Positions 19,321 through 28,676 of a DNA stretch of 42,039 nt are shown piece after piece. The position numbers and the translations under genes are program-made. Every line of letters starts with the position of its first letter. Position 1 is the first letter of the stretch. Source of the DNA: Crocinitomix sp. (GTDB lineage: Bacteria > Bacteroidota > Bacteroidia > Flavobacteriales_D > Crocinitomicaceae); assembly GCA_023263555.1 (NCBI GenBank), contig JALQVX010000020.1, positions 1-42,039 of the forward strand, read 5' to 3'. The notes beneath the pieces are model-generated. The model had not been told where the DNA came from, searched no databases, and was given only the letters and a program-made list of their open reading frames with translations.

Positions 19321-20061
19321 ATGAATACTTCTTCAAGGTTTCTTTTTTTAATAAGCTGTTGGTCTGCAAGCCTCGTGAGTTGTGAATGTAACCTGCCTAT
19401 TGAACCAGTAGGGAGGAATCTTAATTTCCACCGTTCAATTCCTATGCACGAACAAGTTGAGATGATGGGGGAAGACGAAGCGAATAGTGTGAAACAGGAA
19501 AAGAACTTTACAGATGCAAATGGTTTAAAACAAGGTTTATGGGAAGAAAGAGGGTGGAAGAAAACGCTTGTTTCTCGCGTGTCTTATGTCAATGATGTCC
19601 CACATGGACCGTATATAATTAGTGACAATTATTATAAAGTAGGAACCTATAATTACGGTAAAAAACAAGGTTTGGAACGTTGGACTTATACGCTCGATAA
19701 GCCCGATAATGATGTAGTGGTACTTTATTTTGAGCATGATTCTATTCTTTGGCAAGCTCATCCAATGGCAGATGCTGGGCAGCTCATACCTGTAAAAGGA
19801 ATTAGAACTTATACTGATTCAGTGTTCGTAAACGTTCCGTTCTACAATGGTAAAACTTGGTATCAGGGTTTGTTTATCAGGGATAAACCAAAAGGAATTC
19901 ACAAAATTTATTCTCCAAATGGGGTTCTGCAAGGGCGGGTTAATTATGAGCTCTTTCAAGCCGAATCCTATGATTCCCTTGGTCATGTTTTAACTCAAGA
20001 TTCAGTTTGGTGGGGAGGAAATAATTATCTGATTGTTCCTAAAAATTTTCGAAAGAGATAA
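19321..20061 (+). CDS. Putative lipoprotein with MORN/YwqK-like repeats
   Basis: Lipobox-like SCWSASLVSCECN; DANGLKQGLWEERG...GPYIISDNYYKVGTYNYGKKQGLERW. Confidence 0.65.
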   Translation: MNTSSRFLFLISCWSASLVSCECNLPIEPVGRNLNFHRSIPMHEQVEMMGEDEANSVKQEKNFTDANGLKQGLWEERGWKKTLVSRVSYVNDVPHGPYIISDNYYKVGTYNYGKKQGLERWTYTLDKPDNDVVVLYFEHDSILWQAHPMADAGQLIPVKGIRTYTDSVFVNVPFYNGKTWYQGLFIRDKPKGIHKIYSPNGVLQGRVNYELFQAESYDSLGHVLTQDSVWWGGNNYLIVPKNFRKR

Positions 20062-20132
20062 GAACTTGGATAGATAATGCTGTGTTTAAACATTCCTCAG
20101 TACCTTTAACCCTTCTTTAGATCAATACATAA

Positions 20133-20660
20133 ATGAAATTCGAATATACACTCCAAGAAGAAGATTATCTCAGTTTTCAGCTTTACACCGCGCAACAACA
20201 ACCTCGGTTTTATTTGCGTCAAAAGAACGGTCGCTTTTTTTTAGCGCTCATCTTTGCCACCATGGGCATCTATTTTGGCTATTCTAAGGAGTGGGGAATG
20301 GTGACTTATTTTAGTTTAGTCACAATTGTGATATTTCTATTCTATCCACGTTATTTTAGATGGCGTCAAAAAATGCATTATTTGCGTTTCGTGCGTCAAC
20401 ATTATCGCAGTGCTTTTAATGCAGTGGAAACCTTCGAACGATCTGGTAAAACAGTCAAATTATCCAACCAAACTGGGGCCGGAACATTGCCGCAAGATGA
20501 ACTGGAAAGTTGGGTGGAAACAGGACAACATTTTTATGTTATACTAAAATCAAGTAGTGGGCTCGTGATTCCTAAAGCACAAGTTGATGAAGACGCGTTT
20601 CGGAAAGAAATGATGGCGCTGAACCTGTCTCACACTGAAGATTTGAATTGGGAGTGGTGA
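20133..20660 (+). CDS. YcxB-like membrane protein
   Basis: MKFEYTLQEEDYLSFQLYTAQQQP...two TM helices...LPQDELESWVETGQHFYVILKSSSGLVIPKAQVDEDAFRKEM. Confidence 0.72.
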   Translation: MKFEYTLQEEDYLSFQLYTAQQQPRFYLRQKNGRFFLALIFATMGIYFGYSKEWGMVTYFSLVTIVIFLFYPRYFRWRQKMHYLRFVRQHYRSAFNAVETFERSGKTVKLSNQTGAGTLPQDELESWVETGQHFYVILKSSSGLVIPKAQVDEDAFRKEMMALNLSHTEDLNWEW

Positions 20661-20775
20661 TTTTTTAAGACAGAAGAATTAAGACAAAAGACTTAAGATC
20701 CAAGACTAATTTCTAATTACCAGTCACCAATCACCAATCACTAAATCAAAAGTCAGGGGAACGCCCGAAAAGAGA

Positions 20776-22875
20776 TTATCCTTCTTCAAATCCAATATTA
20801 AAATCTGCTGTAAGTGTAAGTTTACCATTCTTCGTTTGATCGGTATTGGCTTGGTGGAAACCTTTGATGAGTGTTGTTTTTCCTTTGGAAATGAGGTCGA
20901 TTACTTGTTTTTCGGTGAGTTTTTTACCCATCATGACAAAAGGAACAACAAAATTGCACCCGTTTTGGTAATTAGAGCACCCGTACGCCTTTTTTCCTTG
21001 AATAACCTTACCAATGTTGCATTTAGGACATTTGAGGTCATCAAGCGAGGCTTTTGCCTTTTTTGCCGCTGCTGGTTTTGCCTTTTTTTCGGTTGCAATG
21101 GGAATGGCTTTCCCTTCTGATTTGATGACTTCGTTGGTGAGGTCAACAACCATTTGGGTGAGTTCTTCGCGAAATTGTTTCACGTCATACTCTCCGTTTT
21201 CAATTAGTCTTAGTTTATATTCCCACTGGCCTGTAAGTTCAGCCGATTTTAAAAGATCAGATTGGATGACATCTATAAGTCCTACTCCAGTTGAAGTAGC
21301 GTGAATGTTTTTGCGTTTTTTCTCTAGATATTTTCGTCTGAACAAGGTTTCAATGATATTGGCACGTGTAGATGGTCTGCCGATTCCATTCTCTTTCATG
21401 GCCTCGCGCAAATCTTCATCTTCTACGTTTTTACCGGCAGATTCCATGGCCCGCAAGAGTGTTGCTTCGGTATAATATTTCGGTGGACGGGTTTCTTTTT
21501 CTTGAATTTCTGGCACATGCAGTCCGCTCTCTCCTTCTTCAAACGTAGGCATGATATTTTCCTCGTCATTCGCCTTTGTATCTTTCTTTTCATTCTCGAA
21601 AACGACACGCCAACCCGGCTCTAAAATTTGTTTCCCCGTTGCTTTGAATTCTACTTTTTCAACATTGCCAATAACGGTGGTATTTGAGACAATACAATCG
21701 GGATAGAAAGCGGCAATAAATCGTTTGGCAATGGTGGCATAAATTTTTTGCTCGTCTGGATTGATGCCCGAAGGAGCAACGCCCGTTGGAATAATCGCGT
21801 GGTGATCCGTAACTTTATTATTGTTAAATACCTTCTTTGATTTTGGAATTTCTTTTTCCAAAAGGGGAGCTGTTAATTGCGAATAGAATTTTAATCCCGC
21901 CAAGATTTTAGGTACTTTCGGATAGATATCTTCAGATAGAAACGTTGTATCAACACGGGGATAGGTCACCAATTTTTTTTCGTATAAATTTTGAACGAGT
22001 TTTAAGGTTTGATCTGCCGAAAAAGCAAATTTATTATTTGCCTCTACCTGAATGGAAGTTAAATCGAACAAACGAGGGGGAGATTCGATTCCTTCTTTTT
22101 GGCTGTATTCTTTTACGACAAAAGGTTTGTCTTTTACATATTCAATAGCGCGCTCTGACTTTTCTTTGGTGTCCAATTTGCCAACTGTTGCAGAAAACAG
22201 CACTTCGCGATACGTCGTTTTTAATTCCCAATATTTCGCCGATTTAAACGCTTCAATTTCTTTTTGACGCTCTACAATCATAGCCAAAGTAGGCGTTTGC
22301 ACACGACCGATAGAAAGCACTTGTTTGTTTTGACCGTATTTAAGGGTATACAAGCGTGTGGCATTCATCCCTAACAACCAATCGCCAACAGCGCGTGAAC
22401 TTCCAGCAGCATACAAGTTTAAAAATTCGTCACCATTTCGCAAATTTTCAAAACCTTCGCGAATAGCCTCCTCTGTCAACGACGAAATCCATAAACGTTT
22501 GATCGGTTTCTTATTATTTGCCTTCAGTAAAACCCATTGTTGAATGAGTTCTCCCTCTTGCCCAGCATCCCCGCAGTTAATGACCTCGTCGCAACGTTGA
22601 ACTAAGCTTTCAATGGTGTGAAACTGTTTTTGCGCCCCGCCATTCTCCATGAGTTTAATGCTAAATGTAGAAGGAATCATGGGCAAGGTGGCTAAGTTCC
22701 ACCATTTCCACATGGGGGTATAATCGTGCGGTTCTTTCAGGGTGCAAAGGTGTCCAAAGGTCCACGAAACCCAGTAGCCATTTCCCTCAAAATAACCGTC
22801 CTTTTTTACATTAGCGCCTAAAATGGCAGCAATTTCTCTAGCGACGCTTGGTTTCTCGGCAATACAAAGTTTCAT
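20776..22875 (-). CDS. topB: DNA topoisomerase III
   Basis: MKLCIAEKPSVAREIAAILGA...GQEGELI...SIGRVQTPTLAMIVERQKEI...GIGRPSTRANIIETLFRRKYLEKK...C-terminal CPKCNIGKVIQGKKAYGCSNYQNGC. Confidence 0.94.
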   Translation of the reverse strand: MKLCIAEKPSVAREIAAILGANVKKDGYFEGNGYWVSWTFGHLCTLKEPHDYTPMWKWWNLATLPMIPSTFSIKLMENGGAQKQFHTIESLVQRCDEVINCGDAGQEGELIQQWVLLKANNKKPIKRLWISSLTEEAIREGFENLRNGDEFLNLYAAGSSRAVGDWLLGMNATRLYTLKYGQNKQVLSIGRVQTPTLAMIVERQKEIEAFKSAKYWELKTTYREVLFSATVGKLDTKEKSERAIEYVKDKPFVVKEYSQKEGIESPPRLFDLTSIQVEANNKFAFSADQTLKLVQNLYEKKLVTYPRVDTTFLSEDIYPKVPKILAGLKFYSQLTAPLLEKEIPKSKKVFNNNKVTDHHAIIPTGVAPSGINPDEQKIYATIAKRFIAAFYPDCIVSNTTVIGNVEKVEFKATGKQILEPGWRVVFENEKKDTKANDEENIMPTFEEGESGLHVPEIQEKETRPPKYYTEATLLRAMESAGKNVEDEDLREAMKENGIGRPSTRANIIETLFRRKYLEKKRKNIHATSTGVGLIDVIQSDLLKSAELTGQWEYKLRLIENGEYDVKQFREELTQMVVDLTNEVIKSEGKAIPIATEKKAKPAAAKKAKASLDDLKCPKCNIGKVIQGKKAYGCSNYQNGCNFVVPFVMMGKKLTEKQVIDLISKGKTTLIKGFHQANTDQTKNGKLTLTADFNIGFEEG

Positions 22876-22896
22876 GTTAAAAAGGCACTGAAAAGG

Positions 22897-23415
22897 TTAG
22901 ATGCGTGTATACTTGTAAACGTCAAAGATGTATTTGTTTTTTTCGTCTGTTGGATGGTGCATGATTAATTCACGGTTCCATTTACTTTCGTCAATTTCAG
23001 GAAAATAGGTGTCCCCATCAAATTCCTGATCGATAAAAGTGACATATAATTCGTCGCATAAATCATGCTTTAAACTATGCGCATATATTTGGCCACCACC
23101 AATGATAAATAAATCACGTGTTTCAGCGGTGTCGTTTTTATAATGTGCTAAAGCTTCCTCAATTGAATTAAACACGACACAGTCTGGATGCGAAAAGGTT
23201 TTACTGCGCGTAATGACCACGTTTTCGCGGTTAGATAATGGACGGTATTTTAGAGGAATAGAATCCCAATTCCGCCGACCCATTATCACGACATGTCCTT
23301 TTGTACTTTCGGTAAAAAAACGCATATCAGCCGGTAAATGCCAAATCAAATCATTGTCTTTACCAATGACATTATTCTTTGCTTTCGCTACAATTAGTTT
23401 TACTTTCATTCGCAC
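22897..23415 (-). CDS. folA: Dihydrofolate reductase
   Basis: VKLIVAKAKNNVIGKDNDLIWHLPADMRFFTESTKGHVVIMGRRNWDSIP...FIIGGGQIYAHSL. Confidence 0.95.
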   Translation of the reverse strand: MRMKVKLIVAKAKNNVIGKDNDLIWHLPADMRFFTESTKGHVVIMGRRNWDSIPLKYRPLSNRENVVITRSKTFSHPDCVVFNSIEEALAHYKNDTAETRDLFIIGGGQIYAHSLKHDLCDELYVTFIDQEFDGDTYFPEIDESKWNRELIMHHPTDEKNKYIFDVYKYTRI

Positions 23416-23419
23416 TGAT

Positions 23420-24244
23420 TTATACCGAAACGGCCCCTTTAATTGGTGGATGAAATTCGTAATTCACCAATTCAAAATCGTCAAAATCAAAGTCAAAAAT
23501 GGACTTAATTTCAGGATTTAATTTCATGGTCGGCAAGGGTTTAGGGTCACGTGTAAGTTGCAATTCAATTTGTTCTCGGTGATTATTATAGACGTGAACA
23601 TCTCCAAAGGTGTGAATAAAATCACCAGGTTCTAAATCGCATACTTGTGCCACCATCATGGTGAGCAAAGCATAAGAAGCAATATTAAAAGGAACACCTA
23701 AAAACACATCTGCACTGCGCTGATACAGTTGGCATGAAAGTTTGCCTTCGGTGACATAGAATTGGAAGAAAGCATGACAAGGAGGAAGGGCTGCTTTATT
23801 ATTAGCAACATTTTCTTCAAACGAAACGGATGTATCCGGCATCACACTTGGATTCCAAGCAGAAACCATCAAACGTCTGCTATTCGGATTCGTTTTAATT
23901 TGTTCAATTACTTCTGAGAGTTGATCGATTCCCTCATTATTCCAGTTTCGCCATTGCGCGCCATAAACAGGACCGAGGTCACCATTTTCATTCGCCCAAG
24001 CATCCCAAATTTTTACTCCGTTATCAGTCAGGTATTTTATATTGGTATCGCCTTTAATGAACCACAACAACTCATAAATAATAGATTTCAAATGCAGTTT
24101 TTTGGTGGTAACCATTGGAAAACCTTTTGAAAGGTCGAATCGCATTTGGTGCCCGAAAATACTTTTAGTTCCCGTTCCTGTTCGATCTCCCTTTTCTACT
24201 CCCGTTTCGTTAATTAATCGGAGTAAGTCTAAGTAATTTTGCAT
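23420..24244 (-). CDS. thyA: Thymidylate synthase
   Basis: [43 protein letters not shown]...[12 protein letters not shown]...[26 protein letters not shown]. Confidence 0.97.
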   Translation of the reverse strand: MQNYLDLLRLINETGVEKGDRTGTGTKSIFGHQMRFDLSKGFPMVTTKKLHLKSIIYELLWFIKGDTNIKYLTDNGVKIWDAWANENGDLGPVYGAQWRNWNNEGIDQLSEVIEQIKTNPNSRRLMVSAWNPSVMPDTSVSFEENVANNKAALPPCHAFFQFYVTEGKLSCQLYQRSADVFLGVPFNIASYALLTMMVAQVCDLEPGDFIHTFGDVHVYNNHREQIELQLTRDPKPLPTMKLNPEIKSIFDFDFDDFELVNYEFHPPIKGAVSV

Positions 24245-24389
24245 AGCGAATGAATTGAGGAATAAAGTTAAGGCTTATGGGCATGATTTCTGCATTTAAA
24301 AGTACACAAAGGTTTTGTTTTTATTAACAATGGTTGTGAATACGAGGTGGGGCGTCTATCTTCGTATCAGCGAATTTAACAGGTCTATT

Positions 24390-24788
24390 ATGAGGATGAA
24401 AATGAGTCTATTGGTTTTAGTACTTGTATTAGTGCGGATTACCGCTTTTGCGGAGGAATTGCCAAAGACGAGTTATGGAAAATATGGGGGAGAGATGCCC
24501 GCCTATGAAGTCTATGTTGATGGGCAACCTTTGTCAATCAGTTCACATGATGTGTTCATTTCTATTTTTGCTGATAAGGTGGTTTATAGCAGTGCCCATC
24601 TTGAGTTATCAGGTGCATATACGGTCTTCAAACAAAGCAAAAATGATTACGTGGTAAAGGCCCAGTTATCCAATGGAAAATCGGTTAACTATGAGATTGA
24701 ATTTACGTGGAATAAGAAGGAAAATAAGATATATCTATCAGCTCGAAATGGACAAGCGGCCGCAGTTTTAGAGCGAATGGATAGTTAA
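24390..24788 (+). CDS. Small exported hypothetical protein
   Basis: Signal peptide MRMKMSLLVLVLVLVRITAFA. The ORF track starts at 24315, but 24390-24402 is more plausible. Confidence 0.55.
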   Translation: MRMKMSLLVLVLVLVRITAFAEELPKTSYGKYGGEMPAYEVYVDGQPLSISSHDVFISIFADKVVYSSAHLELSGAYTVFKQSKNDYVVKAQLSNGKSVNYEIEFTWNKKENKIYLSARNGQAAAVLERMDS

Positions 24789-27700
24789 TCTTTATATTCG
24801 TTGCGGGCGTAACGCTCTTCAATTTCACGTATATGTTTCTCCTTTTTAACTTGTCTTAATTTAATTGCAGATTTTGTAAAATAGGTATGTTGATTGAGGA
24901 ATTTAATTTGAATTTCATCCCACAATCGATCACTATTTAATTTGCCATGTTCTCTTAATTCGCGACGTAAATAATCAGCAATCACATGAAAATCGTCGCG
25001 ACCTAAATAGTCCAAATCAGCGTCACACATAATTTGCTCGAGATGCGTTTTAGGACTTTGAGGAATTTCAGTGGATTTGATAAGTCCGTCGATAACATCC
25101 AATTGGACTTGCGTATACCCGTATTTCGGTAATACTTCACGTGCCATACGGATGCCTATTTCTTCATTCTTATCATAACGTTCAACAAAACCAGCATCAT
25201 GATACGTGGCGGCAGATTTTAGCAAGAAAAGATCTTCATCTGTAATGCCTTCCATAATTGCTAAACGCTCTACTGCTTGCGTTACATCTATGGTGTGGTT
25301 AATGCTATGATAGAGTAATTTAGGAGATAAAGAATCCTCCAATAATTTCATGATATGGCGTTCAGCTTTCATATAGTTGATAGAACTATACAAATGCAAA
25401 TCGACAATTTTCCAAAAATTATCATTTGGTAAAATACCTTCACCGTCAATCGATAATTCAGGTTTAATGCCTTTGACATAATACATGTCGAGCATTCCTT
25501 TGTGTTTGGTCTGAATTTTTCCACGGTAAACACAATCAAAATAAGGCGCTATAAACTCATAGGTATTACCAGAGACGTTTACAGTTCCCGGTTGACCGTG
25601 CATCTCCATTCGTTGCGCTTGGTTTACTGTAGAGCCCCAAATATCGTAGGCAAAACGCTTTAATCCAATTACACCCGCAATTACCTCACCGGTATTGATT
25701 CCAATTCTAATTTTCCACGACGTTTCACCCCGTTTTTTGGCATCTTCAGTGTATTGCTGCATGAAGTTTTTAATTTCCAAGGCCGCGAGCGTTACTTCAA
25801 TCGAATTACTCTTATTTCGAATTGGTACACCACCTGCACACATATATGAATCCCCGATCGTCTTGATTTTTTCGAGGTCATATTTTTCAATGATTTCATC
25901 AAAAGCAGAGAAATAGTCATCCAATTGCTGCACAAGTTCTTGCGGTTTCATGTCCTCTGCAATTTTCGAGAAGCCCACAAAATCGGTAAACATCACCGAT
26001 ACATTTTTATAATAACGTGCTTTAGAGCGCCCTTTATTTTTGAGTTCTTCTGCCGTTCCTACCGGTAAAATATTTAAGAGGAGTTGTTCTACTTTTTCTT
26101 TCTCGCGCTCCAAAAGTTCATTCTGATGTTCAATTTTTGCTTTTTGAATTTCAACTTTTTGCTTTTGATCTTGAATCTTTTTACTTTGTTCGGTAACTTG
26201 GCGTGTACGTTTCACCACTTCAATTTCCAAGCGCACCTTTTGGCGACGGATGGTATCAATACGTCGTCGATAAAAAACAAAACCCAAAATAATGACAAGC
26301 AAGGAGCAAATCGTAATAAACCACCACGTTAACCAAAATGGAGGAGTGATCGTAATTTGAATGGTAGTGGGTTCTTTTGACCATACACCATCTGCGCTTT
26401 GGGCATATACTTGAAAGATATAGGTGCCATCACTTATGTTTACATAGTGGGCTTTGTTTTCATTGTTTGAATAATAATTAAATTCTTCTTCCAGTCCAAC
26501 AAGACGACATTTATAGCGATTTCTGGTAGGGTCAGAATAGCTCGTCGCTGCAAATTGAAATGAAAGATCGTTTTGATCATAGGTAAGTTCGAGTGACTGA
26601 GTTGTGATTATATTTTCGGCGATTATTTTTTTAGACTTACTTCCCTTTGTGGACAAGATGACTTCACTTATGATAGCACGAGGAGGATTCGGATTAATTG
26701 TTATTTCGCGTGGATCGAAAATATTGTAACCATTAATCCCACCAAAATATAAAAGTCCTTTTGACGACTTTAAAAAGGCATTTGTGTTGAATTCATTACT
26801 TTGTAATCCGTCCTTTACATTGTAATTTGTAAACCGTTCTGTTTTAGGGTTAAATTTCGATATTCCTTTATTCGTGCTGCACCAAATATAACCATCATCA
26901 TCTTCCAAGAGGCCGTAAATGACATTGTTAGATAATCCTTCTGTTTCGGTGTAATTTTTTGTTTCACGGGTAACGAGATCTAATTTTTTAATTCCTTCCC
27001 CATAGGTTCCCAACCACATATTACCCGGTTCTGTTTGTAATAAACAGGTAATGCTTCCGCTCGACTCGTCATGGTGTTCTATATCACAATATTCAAAGAT
27101 GAAATTATTGGTTGAATTTTCATAAACGGCATATAGGCCTTTATTACTTGTCACGACCCAAGTTTGATCGGTTAGATCCTTGTAAATTGTTTTAACAGCT
27201 CCTTCACCTAATCCTGAACTTGTGCTTGAGTAGTAGTTAAATTCGTGCGTGGTTCGGTCCATCAAAGACAACCCTTCTCGCGTTCCTATCCAAAGGCGAT
27301 TGCTATCAATTGGGGTAAGTGCGTAAACGCGTTCGCTCTTTCGTAAATCATCTGGTAAGCACTGAACGGGGGTAAGCGTATATTCGATATTTTTCAGATT
27401 TGTAATGTTGAGTATGAAAAGGCCATCATCATAGCCCAACCAAATCTTACTTGGGTTTTCTACATAAATACTAAGGAGGTGATGGGTTGTGTTGATATCC
27501 CGAACAATATGATAATATAATTGCGTATGGTAATTATAGATGGTTAAATCTTTCTTCGTTCCGATATAGGTATTACCTTGATTGTCTTCTGCAAATGACC
27601 AAACACTATAGTCGATTAGACCTTTAGCCGGGTCATTGTTGAGAGAAATGGTTGTAAAGCCCTGTTTAAACTTATCAAATTTAGAGACTCCTTGTTCGGT

Positions 27701-28672
27701 ACCAATCCAAAAAACACCTGTTGCATCTTCGTATATGCACGAAATATTATTATCTCCAATTGATGAATGGTCGAGTGGATTATTTTGGTAATGGGAGATG
27801 ATTTGACGTTTGTCCTTCTCGCCCTGCAAAAGAACGAGTCCTGAGCGCTCTGTGCCAATCCACACATTGTTTTCGTCCTCAACGTACACGCATTGAATAT
27901 TCCCATAACGGATGTCGGCATATTCAGTATAGACTTGCAATTTCTTCTCATCATCAACGGTAAATAAACCCTTTGTTGTGAGCACCATTAGTGGTCCGCC
28001 AGGAACTTTATAGTAATCGTTTACGGCGGCAATAGTGAAGATAGAATTATAGTCTACACTGTGAAAATCAGCATATGGATATTCGGAATAATAGGTTTGA
28101 CCCGTTGCCGTTCCAACCCATAAAATGTCCTTGTCATCAATGTAAATCGCACTAATTTCTGTATTCCCCTCTACAGCTTTGATGGACTCTATTTTTTTTG
28201 TTTTAAGATTTATTTTGTTAATCCCGTTTTTCTCTGTGAGCGCCCATAATGCACCGTCTTTATCAAAGGTTAATGAGGTAAAGATATAGCCGTTTAAATC
28301 GGGATGGGTGTTTCGGCTGATGCGGTTCATCGTATAGTTTTTTGGGTTCATCTGACCAATACCTCTATTGGTTCCAAACCACAAATATCCAGCCTCATCT
28401 TTGGCTAAGAAATGAACATAATTATTAGGTATTGAATTGGTATTGTTTGGTTTATTTTTGAAGATTTTGAAGGAATAACCATCATATCGGTTGATGCCAT
28501 CTTGCGTTGATATCCAAATATATCCGAATTTATCTTGTACAATACCGGTAACTGAACTTTGGGAAAGACCATCTTCGAGAGAATAGGTGTCGAATTTGAT
28601 CGTTTTTTGCTGACCAAACGCTCCAATTGCTAGAAGGACAAAAAGGATAATTTGGCTCAGACGCTTAACCAT
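24785..28672 (-). CDS. Two-component-propeller/Y_Y_Y sensor fused to class III adenylate cyclase and C-terminal HD domain
   Basis: Propeller repeats (FGYIWISTQDGINRYDGYSF, AGYLWFGTNRGIGQMN...), Y_Y_Y-like segment, TM (WWFITICSLLVIILGFVFY), coiled coil. Cyclase: VSVMFTDFVGFS...KIKTIGDSYM...YDIWGSTVNQAQRME. C-terminal HD: NHTIDV...YHDAGF...CDADLDYLGRDDF. Confidence 0.9.
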   Translation of the reverse strand: MVKRLSQIILFVLLAIGAFGQQKTIKFDTYSLEDGLSQSSVTGIVQDKFGYIWISTQDGINRYDGYSFKIFKNKPNNTNSIPNNYVHFLAKDEAGYLWFGTNRGIGQMNPKNYTMNRISRNTHPDLNGYIFTSLTFDKDGALWALTEKNGINKINLKTKKIESIKAVEGNTEISAIYIDDKDILWVGTATGQTYYSEYPYADFHSVDYNSIFTIAAVNDYYKVPGGPLMVLTTKGLFTVDDEKKLQVYTEYADIRYGNIQCVYVEDENNVWIGTERSGLVLLQGEKDKRQIISHYQNNPLDHSSIGDNNISCIYEDATGVFWIGTEQGVSKFDKFKQGFTTISLNNDPAKGLIDYSVWSFAEDNQGNTYIGTKKDLTIYNYHTQLYYHIVRDINTTHHLLSIYVENPSKIWLGYDDGLFILNITNLKNIEYTLTPVQCLPDDLRKSERVYALTPIDSNRLWIGTREGLSLMDRTTHEFNYYSSTSSGLGEGAVKTIYKDLTDQTWVVTSNKGLYAVYENSTNNFIFEYCDIEHHDESSGSITCLLQTEPGNMWLGTYGEGIKKLDLVTRETKNYTETEGLSNNVIYGLLEDDDGYIWCSTNKGISKFNPKTERFTNYNVKDGLQSNEFNTNAFLKSSKGLLYFGGINGYNIFDPREITINPNPPRAIISEVILSTKGSKSKKIIAENIITTQSLELTYDQNDLSFQFAATSYSDPTRNRYKCRLVGLEEEFNYYSNNENKAHYVNISDGTYIFQVYAQSADGVWSKEPTTIQITITPPFWLTWWFITICSLLVIILGFVFYRRRIDTIRRQKVRLEIEVVKRTRQVTEQSKKIQDQKQKVEIQKAKIEHQNELLEREKEKVEQLLLNILPVGTAEELKNKGRSKARYYKNVSVMFTDFVGFSKIAEDMKPQELVQQLDDYFSAFDEIIEKYDLEKIKTIGDSYMCAGGVPIRNKSNSIEVTLAALEIKNFMQQYTEDAKKRGETSWKIRIGINTGEVIAGVIGLKRFAYDIWGSTVNQAQRMEMHGQPGTVNVSGNTYEFIAPYFDCVYRGKIQTKHKGMLDMYYVKGIKPELSIDGEGILPNDNFWKIVDLHLYSSINYMKAERHIMKLLEDSLSPKLLYHSINHTIDVTQAVERLAIMEGITDEDLFLLKSAATYHDAGFVERYDKNEEIGIRMAREVLPKYGYTQVQLDVIDGLIKSTEIPQSPKTHLEQIMCDADLDYLGRDDFHVIADYLRRELREHGKLNSDRLWDEIQIKFLNQHTYFTKSAIKLRQVKKEKHIREIEERYARNEYKD

Positions 28673-28676
28673 AAGC

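Noticed and set aside
21176-21191. Possible fifth parS (TGTTTCACGTCATACT) in topB
   Set aside because: Only the left half matches; palindrome broken on the right side.
20836-21304. Plus-strand ORFs of 94-96 aa overlapping topB
   Set aside because: Fully antisense to a strongly supported topoisomerase III gene.
26960-26975. Possible parS-like TGTTTCACGGGTAACG in the propeller-cyclase gene
   Set aside because: About 13/16 with disrupted central CACGTG; too weak and isolated from the cluster.
27616-27957. 113-aa same-strand ORF in another frame inside the propeller gene
   Set aside because: Out-of-frame shadow within a confident CDS; no recognisable features.
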